From Odoribacter sp. Z80 (GTDB lineage: Bacteria; Bacteroidota; Bacteroidia; Bacteroidales; Marinifilaceae), in the NCBI RefSeq assembly GCF_009935865.1, contig NZ_QWEL01000012.1, positions 42,028 to 106,027 of the forward strand: a stretch of DNA of 64,000 nucleotides, in the 5' to 3' direction. The stretch's first letter is position 1. Every line of letters begins with the position of its first letter. Positions 44,237-52,857 of this stretch are shown here, in pieces. The position numbers were made by a program, and so were the translations under genes. The notes under the pieces are model-generated. The model searched no databases. It saw nothing but the letters and a program-made list of their open reading frames with translations, and was not told where the DNA came from.

Positions 44237-45505
44237 TTATCCTCCGAAGTTGTCATACATGACATTTTCTTCGGGTACTCCAAGTTCATAGAGCATTTTA
44301 GTGACAGCCTGAATCATCATAGGAGGTCCGCAGAGGTAGTATTCAATGTCTTCCGGATTCTCATGATTCTTGAGGTAGTTTTCAAAGATTACCTGGTGTA
44401 CGAAGCCCGGTTTGTAGCTTACACCGGCAGCATCTGCCACCGGGTCGGGCCTGTCAAGAGCCAGTGTCCAGTGGAAGTTCGGATTTTCTTCCTGTATTTT
44501 GTTGAATTCATCCACGTAAGGAGCTTCCTGTAATGCACGTGCGCCATACCAGAAAGTCACTTTACGGTTAGTGTGCATGGTGTGGAACAGGTTGAAAATG
44601 TGGGAACGCATGGGGGCCATACCGGCACCTCCACCGATAAACATCATTTCATTGTTGGTGTCTCTCAGGAAGAATTCTCCGTAAGGTCCGGAGATGTTTA
44701 CTTTATCGCCCGGTTTCCGGGAGAAGATAAAGGAAGAGCAGATACCGGGATTGACCGGCATAAAACTTCCGGTTGCCCGGTCGAACGGCGGTGTGGCGAT
44801 ACGGATGTTTAACATGATAATATTGCCTTCTGCCGGAGAATTAGCCATAGAATAAGCCCTGTAAGTGGGTTCCGGATTGTGCATTTTCAGGTCGAACATT
44901 TTCATCTTTTCCCAGTCGGCCTTGTATTTCTCATCTATATCCATGGTTCTGAAATCTACATCCAAGGCAGGAACATCTATCTGGATATATCCTCCGGATT
45001 TGAATTTCAGGTTTTCTCCTTCCGGTAATTTTACTACAAATTCTTTGAGGAAAGTAGAAATATTGCGGTTGGAAACTACGGTACACTCCCATTTTTTGAT
45101 TCCTAAGATGGATTCGGGAATGCGCATTTCAATGTTTTCTTTCACTTTCACCTGACAAGCCAGACGCCAGTTCTCGTGTTGTTGTTTATAGGTGAAAAAT
45201 CCGGTTTCTGTCGGAAGAATAGAGCCGGCTCCGGAATCCACCTGACATTTACACATACCGCAGGAACCTTTTCCGCCGCAAGCCGACGGCAGGAAAATTT
45301 TCTGATTGGCCAGAGTAGAAAGCAACGAACCACCCGGTTCGGTCGTTACGACATGTTCGCCATTGTTGATACTCACTCTCACATCCCCTTTTGCCGTCAG
45401 TTTGGCTTTGGCAAACAGCAGGATGCCCACCAGAATGAGGGTGACGAGCAGGAATACCACAATTCCGGCAGTGACGATTGCTGTATTGATAGCTAATAAC
45501 ATCAT
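44237..45505 (-). CDS. nqrF: Na+-NQR subunit F (NADH-oxidising, FAD and 2Fe-2S)
   Basis: Entry point of electrons from NADH in the sodium-pumping NADH:quinone reductase. It has 422 residues: an N-terminal helix (about 5-32), a ferredoxin-like domain with cluster cysteines C76, C82, C85 and C117 (SACGGKGSCGMCKC ... LACQ), then FAD and NADH domains (TYRAYSMANSP; GPYGEFFLRDTNNEMMFIGGGAGMAPM; YYLCGPPMM). Last gene of nqrABCDEF, 27 bases after nqrE. Confidence 0.97.
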   Translation of the reverse strand: MMLLAINTAIVTAGIVVFLLVTLILVGILLFAKAKLTAKGDVRVSINNGEHVVTTEPGGSLLSTLANQKIFLPSACGGKGSCGMCKCQVDSGAGSILPTETGFFTYKQQHENWRLACQVKVKENIEMRIPESILGIKKWECTVVSNRNISTFLKEFVVKLPEGENLKFKSGGYIQIDVPALDVDFRTMDIDEKYKADWEKMKMFDLKMHNPEPTYRAYSMANSPAEGNIIMLNIRIATPPFDRATGSFMPVNPGICSSFIFSRKPGDKVNISGPYGEFFLRDTNNEMMFIGGGAGMAPMRSHIFNLFHTMHTNRKVTFWYGARALQEAPYVDEFNKIQEENPNFHWTLALDRPDPVADAAGVSYKPGFVHQVIFENYLKNHENPEDIEYYLCGPPMMIQAVTKMLYELGVPEENVMYDNFGG

Positions 45506-45532
45506 CTTGGTTTTATTTTAGATTTTATTAAA

Positions 45533-46459
45533 TTATTCTGCTTCGGCTGTTGTGGTTTGTTGGCACCTTTTTTCGCACTTGGTGGAATCTTTGGCGCAAC
45601 ATTGTTCTTTGCCTTGTCCGCAACTGCCGTTACAGTCGGTACCTTTGCAAGGTTGGCACTGGCAGGATGTTTTTTCCGTGCATTGACAATTTTCGCATCC
45701 GCATGTTTCGCATTCACATTTTGCAGCTTTGCAATTTCCGTCACAATTGCTGCAAGCGCATGCTTTACACTGGCATGCAGCAGCTGGCTGGGAAACGGTT
45801 AAGGTGGTAGCAGCTTTTGCCGGTTGGGCTTTCAGCTTGCTCAGGTCAATACCCAGGAAGCTCATAAAGGAAATGGCCATTAAACCGGTGACAATAAACG
45901 TGATACCGATGCCGCGCAGAGGGGCGGGGATATCGGAATATTTCAGCTTTTCGCGGATGGCTGCAATCGAAACGATGGCAAGCAACCAGCCGATACCGGA
46001 ACCCAACCCGAAACTGGTAGCTTCCAGAACACTGGCATAGTTACGTTGCTGCATAAACAGAGAGGCTCCCATGATAGCACAGTTTACGGCAATCAATGGC
46101 AGGAAAATACCCAGTTGGTTGTATAGTGCGGGTGCGAATTTTTCCACAATCATTTCCACCAGTTGTACCATAGCGGCAATGATGGCGATAAACATGATAA
46201 AGCTCAGGAAGCTTAGGTCAATGTTTGCAGCTTCCTCACCCAATAACCACTGGAGGGCACCGCTTTTCAATACATAATTGTCGAGCAGGTAATTGACCGG
46301 TACTGTGATAAACAATACGAATATCACAGCCATACCCAATCCAAAGGAGGTTTTTACGGTCTTCGATACTGCCAGATAGGAACACATCCCGAGGAAGTAG
46401 GCGAAGATCATGTTGTCGATGAAGATTGAGCGGACGAATATATTTAATAGATTTTCCAT
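45533..46459 (-). CDS. nqrE: Na+-NQR subunit E with cysteine-rich C-terminal extension
   Basis: Membrane subunit of Na+-NQR with six helices in residues 1-205. C26 ([11 protein letters not shown]) and C127 (AVNCAIMG) correspond to the cysteines that help ligate the intramembrane iron centre with NqrD. Ordinary NqrE ends near residue 200. Here an Ala/Thr/Gln linker (208-227) leads to a tail with 21 cysteines between residues 229 and 299, arranged as CxC and CxxC pairs (for example [15 protein letters not shown]), and a Thr/Glu end. The reading frame is continuous and both Cys codons are used. The tail looks metallothionein-like; its function is unknown. Confidence 0.93.
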   Translation of the reverse strand: MENLLNIFVRSIFIDNMIFAYFLGMCSYLAVSKTVKTSFGLGMAVIFVLFITVPVNYLLDNYVLKSGALQWLLGEEAANIDLSFLSFIMFIAIIAAMVQLVEMIVEKFAPALYNQLGIFLPLIAVNCAIMGASLFMQQRNYASVLEATSFGLGSGIGWLLAIVSIAAIREKLKYSDIPAPLRGIGITFIVTGLMAISFMSFLGIDLSKLKAQPAKAATTLTVSQPAAACQCKACACSNCDGNCKAAKCECETCGCENCQCTEKTSCQCQPCKGTDCNGSCGQGKEQCCAKDSTKCEKRCQQTTTAEAE

Positions 46460-46473
46460 GTGTTATAATGCTT

Positions 46474-47118
46474 TTAGTTTTTTTCTATTAAATCTTTGTT
46501 ACGGGAACGGTGAACCCAGATAATCAGTCCGACTAAAATCAATGCCATGGCAGGCATAATCATCAGACCGTTGTTTAGGTAATATCCTCCGTTTTGCATG
46601 TACCAGGATTCCGGAATAATACGGAATCCGTAAAGTGTTCCGGAGCCCAGCAGTTCGCGGAAAAAGGCTACAATCACAAGGATCATACCGTATCCCAATC
46701 CGTTGCCGATACCATCGAGGAGGGAGGGCCAGGGTTTGTTGGCCAGCGCAAATGCTTCGATACGTCCCATGATGATACAGTTGGTAATGATCAGACCGAC
46801 GTATACGGAAAGCTGTTTGCTTACATCGTAAGCAAAAGCCTTTAACAACTGGTCAACGATGATGACCAAAGCTGCTACGACCACTAATTGTACGATGATA
46901 CGAATCCGGGTCGGAATAGTATTCCGCAACAGGGAAAGAATGACGTTGGAAAAAGCGGTTACGGCGGTAACTGAAAGGCCCATCACAATAGCGGGTTCCA
47001 GTTTGGCAGTAACAGCCAGGGCAGAACAGATACCCAGCACCAGAACAATGACCGGATTGCCTTTGCTCAAAGGATTGAACAACACTCCCCGGTTTTTAGC
47101 TGAAAATAATGCACTCAT
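46474..47118 (-). CDS. nqrD: Na+-NQR subunit D
   Basis: Membrane subunit of 214 residues with six helices, the inverted counterpart of NqrE. C31 (LVLGICSALAVT) and C114 (IITNCIIMGRIEA) match the cysteines contributing to the NqrD/E iron centre. Short spacers to nqrC and nqrE indicate a single transcript. Confidence 0.96.
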   Translation of the reverse strand: MSALFSAKNRGVLFNPLSKGNPVIVLVLGICSALAVTAKLEPAIVMGLSVTAVTAFSNVILSLLRNTIPTRIRIIVQLVVVAALVIIVDQLLKAFAYDVSKQLSVYVGLIITNCIIMGRIEAFALANKPWPSLLDGIGNGLGYGMILVIVAFFRELLGSGTLYGFRIIPESWYMQNGGYYLNNGLMIMPAMALILVGLIIWVHRSRNKDLIEKN

Positions 47119-47119
47119 T

Positions 47120-47806
47120 TTATCTTTGTTTTAAAAACGGTTCGTAATAGGTTAAGTAGTTCTTAATCATGCTCTCAACTCCTTTTGAGGTGATGGTTCC
47201 TCCGGAGATGGCGTCTACCTGATTGCTTCCGTTAGCATTTCCGCCTTTGACTACATCAATTCCTACCAATTGGTTGCCGGAAAAAATCTGTTTCTGCTGA
47301 AATGCCTGGTTGAATTTCGGAGTGGTTATTTCCGCTCCCAATCCCGGAGTTTCTCCCTGGTGGTCGAAGAAAGTACCGTAAATACTGTCTTTGTTGTCGT
47401 CCAGTGAAATGTATCCCCAGATGGGTCCCCATAAACCTGCACCGTACATCGGCAGAATGTATTTGGTCGCTCCGTCCACTTCTGCGACAAATACGGGAAG
47501 TTCCCGTTCTTCAACCGGTAGTTTGTATTGTTTTTCAATGTTGACATTGAATGCGTTGCCTTCTACTTTTTCTCCTTTGGCATTGATGATAAACTGTTCT
47601 TTGATGTATTTGCCGAACAGTTCGGCAGAGTTAGCTGCTGTAGAAGAAACGTGTATTGCACTCAGGATGTTCTGTCTCTTTTCGTTTTCGCGGTTTTCGT
47701 TTTGGCGCGGTTGCAGAGAAAGAGATACGATGGATAGTAATGCAGCAACCACTACTACCAGAACCACTGAGTACAGGAATGTATATGTATTTCCTTGTTT
47801 ATTCAT
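47120..47806 (-). CDS. nqrC: Na+-NQR subunit C (covalent FMN)
   Basis: A 228-residue subunit with one N-terminal helix (YTFLYSVVLVVVVAALLSIVSL) and a periplasmic FMN domain. The flavinylation motif is ISGGTITS near residue 205, the threonine being the FMN attachment site. GLWGPIWGYISLDD and TPGLGAEITTPKF are family signatures. I use ATG MNKQGNTY; a GTG 31 codons upstream lies inside nqrB and adds unrelated sequence. A separate flavin transferase (ApbE) is needed and is not in the window. Confidence 0.96.
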   Translation of the reverse strand: MNKQGNTYTFLYSVVLVVVVAALLSIVSLSLQPRQNENRENEKRQNILSAIHVSSTAANSAELFGKYIKEQFIINAKGEKVEGNAFNVNIEKQYKLPVEERELPVFVAEVDGATKYILPMYGAGLWGPIWGYISLDDNKDSIYGTFFDHQGETPGLGAEITTPKFNQAFQQKQIFSGNQLVGIDVVKGGNANGSNQVDAISGGTITSKGVESMIKNYLTYYEPFLKQR

Positions 47807-47841
47807 ACGATTAAAATTTTTGATTTCAGATTTATCGTAAA

Positions 47842-48975
47842 TTATACCATGGCTTTGGCTCTTTTCAATCTGCGTTTGATGTTGGACTGTACGACACACC
47901 AGTCAATCAGGGGTGCGAAAGTGTTCATCAACAGGATGGCGAGCATCATTCCTTCCGGATAACCCGGGTTGATGCATCGGATGATGACAGCCATTGCTCC
48001 GATCAGGAAGCCGTAGATGTATTTACCGGTATTGGTTTGGGAAGAAGTAACCGGATCGGTAGCCATAAATACTGCTCCGAAAGCGAAACCACCCATAAGT
48101 AGCTGGTCGTATGCAGGTACGCCGGTTAATGACTGGAAAGCCCATCCCAATAATAGTCCTCCCGCAAATACGGATAGCATAATACGCCAACTGGCAACAC
48201 TGGTCAGCAAAAGGATAGCTGCACCGATTAATATGCAGAATGTGGACGTTTCTCCGATAGAACCCGGAATGAATCCCCAGAACATATCCGCAGTACTGTA
48301 GCTTAATGCTTGTCCCTGGGCCATTTGAGCCAGGGGAGTTGCTTGTGAGATAGCGTCAGCCGTTTCGCTGGCAATCCATACTTTATCTCCTGAGATCATA
48401 GAAGGATAGGAGAAAAAGAAAAAGGCACGCGCCAGTAAAGCCGGATTCCAGATGTTCATACCTGTACCGCCGAAGATTTCTTTACCGATAATTACTGCAA
48501 AAGCAGTAGAAAGGGCCACCATCCATAAGGGTGCTTCCACCGGCATAATCATCGGAATCAGCAGACCGGAAACCAGAAAGCCTTCGTTTATTTCATGACC
48601 TTTCATTTGTGCCACGGCAAATTCAATACCTAATCCCACAACATAGGACACCACGATTATCGGAAGTACTTTCCACAGACCGTAAAGAAACAATTGGAAA
48701 AATGGGGTATCTGCCAATGCTCCTATAGCGTTGAAGTGTTGGTAGCCTACATTATAAATACCGAAAAGAAGTGCCGGTACGAGGGCTATCACTACCATAA
48801 TCATGGTACGTTTCAAATCGACGGCATCCCGGATATGTGCTCCGCCGGCAGTCGTCTGATTGGGCACGAAAAGAAAAGACTCAAAACCAGTGAAAACGGA
48901 GTGGAATTTTTCCAGCTTTCCTCCCTTTTCAAATTTGGGTTTTTGCTTATCTAAATAATTTCGTAAAAAATTCAT
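47842..48975 (-). CDS. nqrB: Na+-NQR subunit B
   Basis: Large membrane subunit of 377 residues with about ten helices, carrying a covalent FMN and the riboflavin/quinone site. The FMN-threonine context is DAISQATPLAQ. MWVIGKEIFGG-like sequence appears as VIIGKEIFGGTGMNIWNPALLARAF, and the conserved IPGSIGETSTFCILIG and FGAVFMATDPVTSSQT are present. Length is slightly shorter than Vibrio NqrB, mainly at the N-terminus. Confidence 0.96.
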   Translation of the reverse strand: MNFLRNYLDKQKPKFEKGGKLEKFHSVFTGFESFLFVPNQTTAGGAHIRDAVDLKRTMIMVVIALVPALLFGIYNVGYQHFNAIGALADTPFFQLFLYGLWKVLPIIVVSYVVGLGIEFAVAQMKGHEINEGFLVSGLLIPMIMPVEAPLWMVALSTAFAVIIGKEIFGGTGMNIWNPALLARAFFFFSYPSMISGDKVWIASETADAISQATPLAQMAQGQALSYSTADMFWGFIPGSIGETSTFCILIGAAILLLTSVASWRIMLSVFAGGLLLGWAFQSLTGVPAYDQLLMGGFAFGAVFMATDPVTSSQTNTGKYIYGFLIGAMAVIIRCINPGYPEGMMLAILLMNTFAPLIDWCVVQSNIKRRLKRAKAMV

Positions 48976-48989
48976 CTCTTAATTGTAAA

Positions 48990-50345
48990 TTAATTGGTTT
49001 CTTTCATCATTAATTCAATACCATTGCTCAGAATTTTCTGAACCGGGGTTTTGGAAGTGCAGACAAATTCGCACAATGCCATATCTTCCGGTACAACTTC
49101 ATAGATGCCGAGTTGCTCCATACGGTCGATGTCCTGTGCCAGGCAAGCTTTCAGTAAGTATACCGGATAAATATCCATCGGGAATACTTTTTCATATTGT
49201 CCGCTCACGACAAAAGCCCGGCGTTCGCCATGGTAGTTGGTATCTAACGTGTAACGTTTCCGTGGGCATAAAAAGGAAGGAAACAGCTTTGAAGCTGAGA
49301 ATTTGCCGAAACCGGGTGTTGCCCAGCCTAAAAATTCGTAGTGGTTTCCTTCGGGAATCACTGTTACCTGGTTTGCATAAAAACCAAGGTAGCCATTGGC
49401 TTCTACCCGGGTTCCGGTGAGTACGTTTCCTGAGATAATGCGTTGTTCGGTTTGGTTTTTCAGTTTGCCGGCGGTGATGTCGGCAATGGAAGCTCCCAAC
49501 AGACTGTGATAGTATTGGGGTTTATTGACTTCGGAACCGCATAATACAATGATTTTGCGGGCATCAAACCGTCCTTCATTGAACAATCTGCCGATGATGG
49601 CTACATCCTGAATATTTACAACCCAAACCTGTTCGCCTTTATTGAGCGGGTTCAGGTGGTGTATCTGGATTCCGGCATTTCCGGCAGGGTGGGGTCCGCT
49701 GAAATAGTGAATGTCTACATTTTTCAGTTTGGTGAATACGGAAGTAGACGGGGTATCTGCCCGAAGGTTCAGGTTAATGTTTTTATTGCAGAGTTTTTTC
49801 AGGCAGTCGAATCCTGTTTGCAGATTTTTTTCCTGTCCGTTTAAGACTACGTCATAATCGGGTGCCAAAGGAGCACTGTCGAAAGCCGAAACGAAGATGG
49901 CTTTCGGGGTTGTCATCGGATTGGCAATAATGTCATAGGGACGTTGTCTGATTACAGGCCATACTCCGCTGTCTAACAAACGGTTGATGATTTCTTCCCG
50001 ATTTAGGGTGCTCACTTCGGATTTACCAAAATCACGGTATTGTATTTCGGCATCTGCTTTAATGACTACTTCCAGCAACTTGCGACGTTCACCGCGGTTG
50101 ATGGCCTCAATTGTTCCGCTAACCGGTGCAGTGAACTTGATTTCGGGATGCATTTTATCCGTAAATAAGACATCTCCCGCTTTCACTTCATCGCCAACCT
50201 TGACAGCTAATCTCGGAGTCAGTGCCCGGAAATCGGTCGGTTTTAATGCACAACTGGTTATTTTACCGGCCGGCTGTACCACTTTTTCCGCTTCTCCGTT
50301 TAATTTGATATCAAGGCCTTTTTTTAATTTGATTACCTTGGACAT
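48990..50345 (-). CDS. nqrA: Na+-NQR subunit A
   Basis: Peripheral quinone-interacting subunit, 451 residues, first gene of the unit. It begins VIKLKKGLDIKLNGEAEKVV and includes LKPTDFRALTPRLAVKVGDEV, SAFDSAPLAPDYDVVLNGQE and SGPHPAGNAGIQIHHLNP, all NqrA landmarks. Length and motif order are normal. A perfect -7 box precedes it. Confidence 0.97.
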   Translation of the reverse strand: MSKVIKLKKGLDIKLNGEAEKVVQPAGKITSCALKPTDFRALTPRLAVKVGDEVKAGDVLFTDKMHPEIKFTAPVSGTIEAINRGERRKLLEVVIKADAEIQYRDFGKSEVSTLNREEIINRLLDSGVWPVIRQRPYDIIANPMTTPKAIFVSAFDSAPLAPDYDVVLNGQEKNLQTGFDCLKKLCNKNINLNLRADTPSTSVFTKLKNVDIHYFSGPHPAGNAGIQIHHLNPLNKGEQVWVVNIQDVAIIGRLFNEGRFDARKIIVLCGSEVNKPQYYHSLLGASIADITAGKLKNQTEQRIISGNVLTGTRVEANGYLGFYANQVTVIPEGNHYEFLGWATPGFGKFSASKLFPSFLCPRKRYTLDTNYHGERRAFVVSGQYEKVFPMDIYPVYLLKACLAQDIDRMEQLGIYEVVPEDMALCEFVCTSKTPVQKILSNGIELMMKETN

Positions 50346-50392
50346 GTTTTTTGTAATTATTAATAATTAAGTATTTTCCCAAAATTAAGCCA

Positions 50393-50400
50393 CAAATATA
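50393..50400 (-). promoter_or_regulatory. -7 box of the nqr operon
   Basis: Minus strand TATATTTG, a perfect TAnnTTTG match, 47 bases upstream of nqrA. Confidence 0.55.
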
Positions 50401-50413
50401 CAAACCAATTACG

Positions 50414-50421
50414 TAATTTTG
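50414..50421 (+). promoter_or_regulatory. -7 box of the T9SS plug gene
   Basis: TAATTTTG, a perfect TAnnTTTG match, 28 bases before the ATG. It is only 13 bases from the divergent nqr box, so the two promoters overlap and may compete. Confidence 0.5.
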
Positions 50422-50449
50422 TCGTTAATCAGATTTTAATTTGTTCGGA

Positions 50450-51679
50450 ATGGAAAAAAAAATAGCAGGATTGGGAATATGGCTTTGCATGACCTTGACT
50501 CTATGGGCTCAGAGCCGGATAAAAACCGTTGAATGTTATCCCCTCGGCAAGCCTTTTGCAGAACCGGTTATAGAGTTGGGAACCCAGGACCGGTTGATGG
50601 TCAGTTTTGATGATTTGAGTCCGGAGGTAAATTCTTATTCTTATAAAATTGTGCATTGTGACCCGGACTGGAATAGTTCCAATCTGAGCCCTTTTACTTA
50701 TTTGACGGGCTTTTTTAGCAATCCTGTTGAAAATTATGACTATTCTTTTAATACTCAGGTACAATATACCCATTTTTCCCTAACCCTTCCGAATGAGGAG
50801 GTCGGATTCAAGATTTCCGGCAATTATATCCTGCAAATTTATAATGATGAGAATCCGGATAGTGTTGTCCTGGCTTTGCGTTTTTCCGTTTTAGAGCAGA
50901 AGGTGGGGATTCGTGCGGAGGTCGTAAATTCCACTAATCCCCAATTGCTTTATACTTCCCAGCAATTAAATTTTTCTGTGGTTTATGAGCAATTGACTAT
51001 TTATAATCCGGTTCGGGATGTGAGGGCTTATGTTACACAGAATCAGGACCCTAATACCCGCCGACAGTTTTCCCCCACTTTTGTTCGCACGAATCAATTG
51101 GTGTATGGGAACGGAACCGATAATATTTTCAATGGTTTGTCGCCTTTCCGGAATTTTCAGAGCGCGAGTTTGGTTTATTACACCCAGTATGTAAAAGATG
51201 TATTAAAAGGGCCTGACGGGCTTTATAATTTTATTTTGCAGCCGGGCCGGGTTCCTGAACGCTATGTCCCTCTACCGGACAAGGGCGGGAATTTCCGGAT
51301 AGAGGCGGAAAATGTCCAGAATCCTGATCTGGAAGCGGATTATATTGTGGCTCATTTTGCTATTTTATATCCGGAACCCTTGGTGGATGCCGATGTTTAT
51401 GTGTATGGCAAATTTGCCGGATGGGAGTTAGTGCCGGGGTTGAAAATGACTTATGACGATAAGAACAAGGCGTATGTCGGGGAAGCCGAACTGAAACAGG
51501 GTTATTATGATTATATGTATGCCGTTGTTCCCCGGTCCGGGAAGAAAGTGAATTTAGTGGAAATGCAGAATAATTTCTATCAGACTCCGAATGAATATAA
51601 TATCCGTTTTTATTTTTATGATAATAACTTAATGTGTTTTCGTTTCGTAGGATATTATAATCTTACAGCCCAGTTGTGA
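50450..51679 (+). CDS. Type IX secretion plug-like protein (DUF5103 family)
   Basis: A 409-residue secreted protein with signal peptide (MEKKIAGLGIWLCMTLTLWAQS). The body resembles the DUF5103 family, whose Flavobacterium member was found as a plug sealing the SprA translocon of the type IX secretion system. Features are all-beta segments such as LMVSFDDLSPEVNSYSYKIVHCDPDW, YLTGFFSNPVENYDYSFNT and VDADVYVYGKFAGWEL. I start at the second ATG because it gives a clean signal peptide. No other secretion genes are nearby. Confidence 0.8.
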   Translation: MEKKIAGLGIWLCMTLTLWAQSRIKTVECYPLGKPFAEPVIELGTQDRLMVSFDDLSPEVNSYSYKIVHCDPDWNSSNLSPFTYLTGFFSNPVENYDYSFNTQVQYTHFSLTLPNEEVGFKISGNYILQIYNDENPDSVVLALRFSVLEQKVGIRAEVVNSTNPQLLYTSQQLNFSVVYEQLTIYNPVRDVRAYVTQNQDPNTRRQFSPTFVRTNQLVYGNGTDNIFNGLSPFRNFQSASLVYYTQYVKDVLKGPDGLYNFILQPGRVPERYVPLPDKGGNFRIEAENVQNPDLEADYIVAHFAILYPEPLVDADVYVYGKFAGWELVPGLKMTYDDKNKAYVGEAELKQGYYDYMYAVVPRSGKKVNLVEMQNNFYQTPNEYNIRFYFYDNNLMCFRFVGYYNLTAQL

Positions 51680-51761
51680 AATAATCAGATTTTATAAAGT
51701 TTTCTGACAATCTGGCATAATATTTGTTAATATATAAAAGAATCATAATAATTATAGAATC

Positions 51762-52193
51762 ATGAGGAATTTAATCGTTTTGTGTTGCATTGCATTAGGA
51801 ATTGTTGCTTGTCATTCTTCCCGGAATATGGCGAAGTTAAATGATGTGAAGTGGGTATTGCAGACTTTGAACGATAAGGATATTGTATTGAGTGACCCGA
51901 ACAGCGAGATTTCTATTCAGTTCAATGATGTGGACAAAAGGGTGAATGGCCGGGCCGGGTGCAACCGTTATTTTGGCAACTATGAGATGGAGCATGATAA
52001 ACTGAAATTTTCTCCGATGGGTGCTACGCGCATGACTTGTCCGGATATACAGACAGAAGCTGAATTTTTCAGAATGCTGGAAGAGGTGGACGGATGTGCC
52101 ATAAAAGACCATGTCCTTTCTTTTCTTTCTAAAGGGAAGGTGGTAGCTACTTTCAAAAAGAGTGAGGACAAAGAGAAAATAACCAATAACTAA
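51762..52193 (+). CDS. META/HslJ-domain lipoprotein
   Basis: A 143-residue lipoprotein (lipobox ending GIVAC, Cys17) with one META domain, recognisable from VKWVLQTLNDKDI, VNGRAGCNRYFGNYEM, LKFSPMGATRMTCPD and FFRMLEEVDGCAI. Members such as E. coli HslJ are outer-membrane proteins linked to stress or antibiotic tolerance, without a known biochemical activity. Its stop codon overlaps the 3' end of the decayed dapF on the other strand by four bases. Confidence 0.85.
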   Translation: MRNLIVLCCIALGIVACHSSRNMAKLNDVKWVLQTLNDKDIVLSDPNSEISIQFNDVDKRVNGRAGCNRYFGNYEMEHDKLKFSPMGATRMTCPDIQTEAEFFRMLEEVDGCAIKDHVLSFLSKGKVVATFKKSEDKEKITNN

Positions 52194-52738
52194 CAGACTT
52201 CTGTTTCTCCTTCAAAGATTTTTTCTGCGGGTCCTTCGAGCCATGTATCCGGGAATAAGTGGTCGGGGCTGTCTGAAACTGATTTTTAATATCCTTCTTT
52301 GGCTTGGATGAGGTAGATATTACAGTAGTCCTTCCGCAGAAAACTACGGAGAGAACTGTTGCTATACAGCCTATCCCGCAGGCCGGGGTTTCTGCTTCTG
52401 CGCTGCGTTTATAAGTTGCCACCCGGATGTATCTATGGTAAATGCGTCCGGTACTATTTCTGCATAATGCGGGGAACTTAAGCGGACCGAGTTGTGGTGT
52501 GATTCGGCTTCGTGTATTCCATCGGCGGCGATAAAAACGGTGTGTTTCTCAAAGATTCCCAGCTGACGGGCAAAACGGATAATGCATCCGTCCGCCGTTT
52601 CCGCACATGGTGGCTTCTTTGCTGCCGTTTGCATAATTGTTCAACTCTTGGAACCGGAAAATCGTATAAGAGTTGGCGGTTGTCAATGATAATGAAATCG
52701 TTGCCTGCTCCCCGATATTTTTGAAATTTAATAATCAT
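52190..52738 (-). pseudogene. dapF: Degraded diaminopimelate epimerase (dapF) pseudogene
   Basis: Remnant of DapF, which epimerises LL- to meso-diaminopimelate for lysine and peptidoglycan. The N-terminus is intact (MIIKFQKYRGAGNDFIIIDN ... VEQL). After a deletion the frame shifts to NYANGSKEATMCGNGGR, then again to CIIRFARQLGIFEKHTVFIAADGIHEAE. After a second deletion come ATYKRSAEAETPACGIG, and in a further frame DTWLEGPAEKIFEGETEVC-stop. Both catalytic Cys motifs can be traced but lie in different frames. About 550 bases remain of an expected 800. The promoter upstream is still good. A functional DapF must exist elsewhere, or another route is used. Confidence 0.88.
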
Positions 52739-52787
52739 GTTGGGATGTTAAGCTTTGCTAATTAAGAAATTATTAATAAATGCTTGG

Positions 52788-52818
52788 CAAAGATATTGTT
52801 AGTATTGTAACTGACAAG
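52788..52818 (-). promoter_or_regulatory. Surviving promoter of the dapF pseudogene
   Basis: Minus strand CTTG (52815-52818), 19 bases, then TATCTTTG (52788-52795), a perfect -7 box, 49 bases before the old ATG. It is one of the best promoter matches in the window despite the decay of the gene behind it. Confidence 0.55.
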
Positions 52819-52857
52819 ATAGTTTTAAAAAAGTAACCATTTAAATCAGGAAAAGAT

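Noticed and set aside
45502..45744. An 80-codon Lys/Ala-rich frame overlapping the NqrE tail on the same strand
   Set aside because: It is the shifted reading of the Cys-rich tail. NqrE continues in frame into the Cys-rich reading, so the Lys/Ala frame is best taken as a by-product, although overlapping coding cannot be fully excluded.
47807..47899. GTG-initiated extension of NqrC into nqrB
   Set aside because: The extra 31 residues are not NqrC-like; the ATG at 47806 directly precedes the membrane anchor typical of the family.
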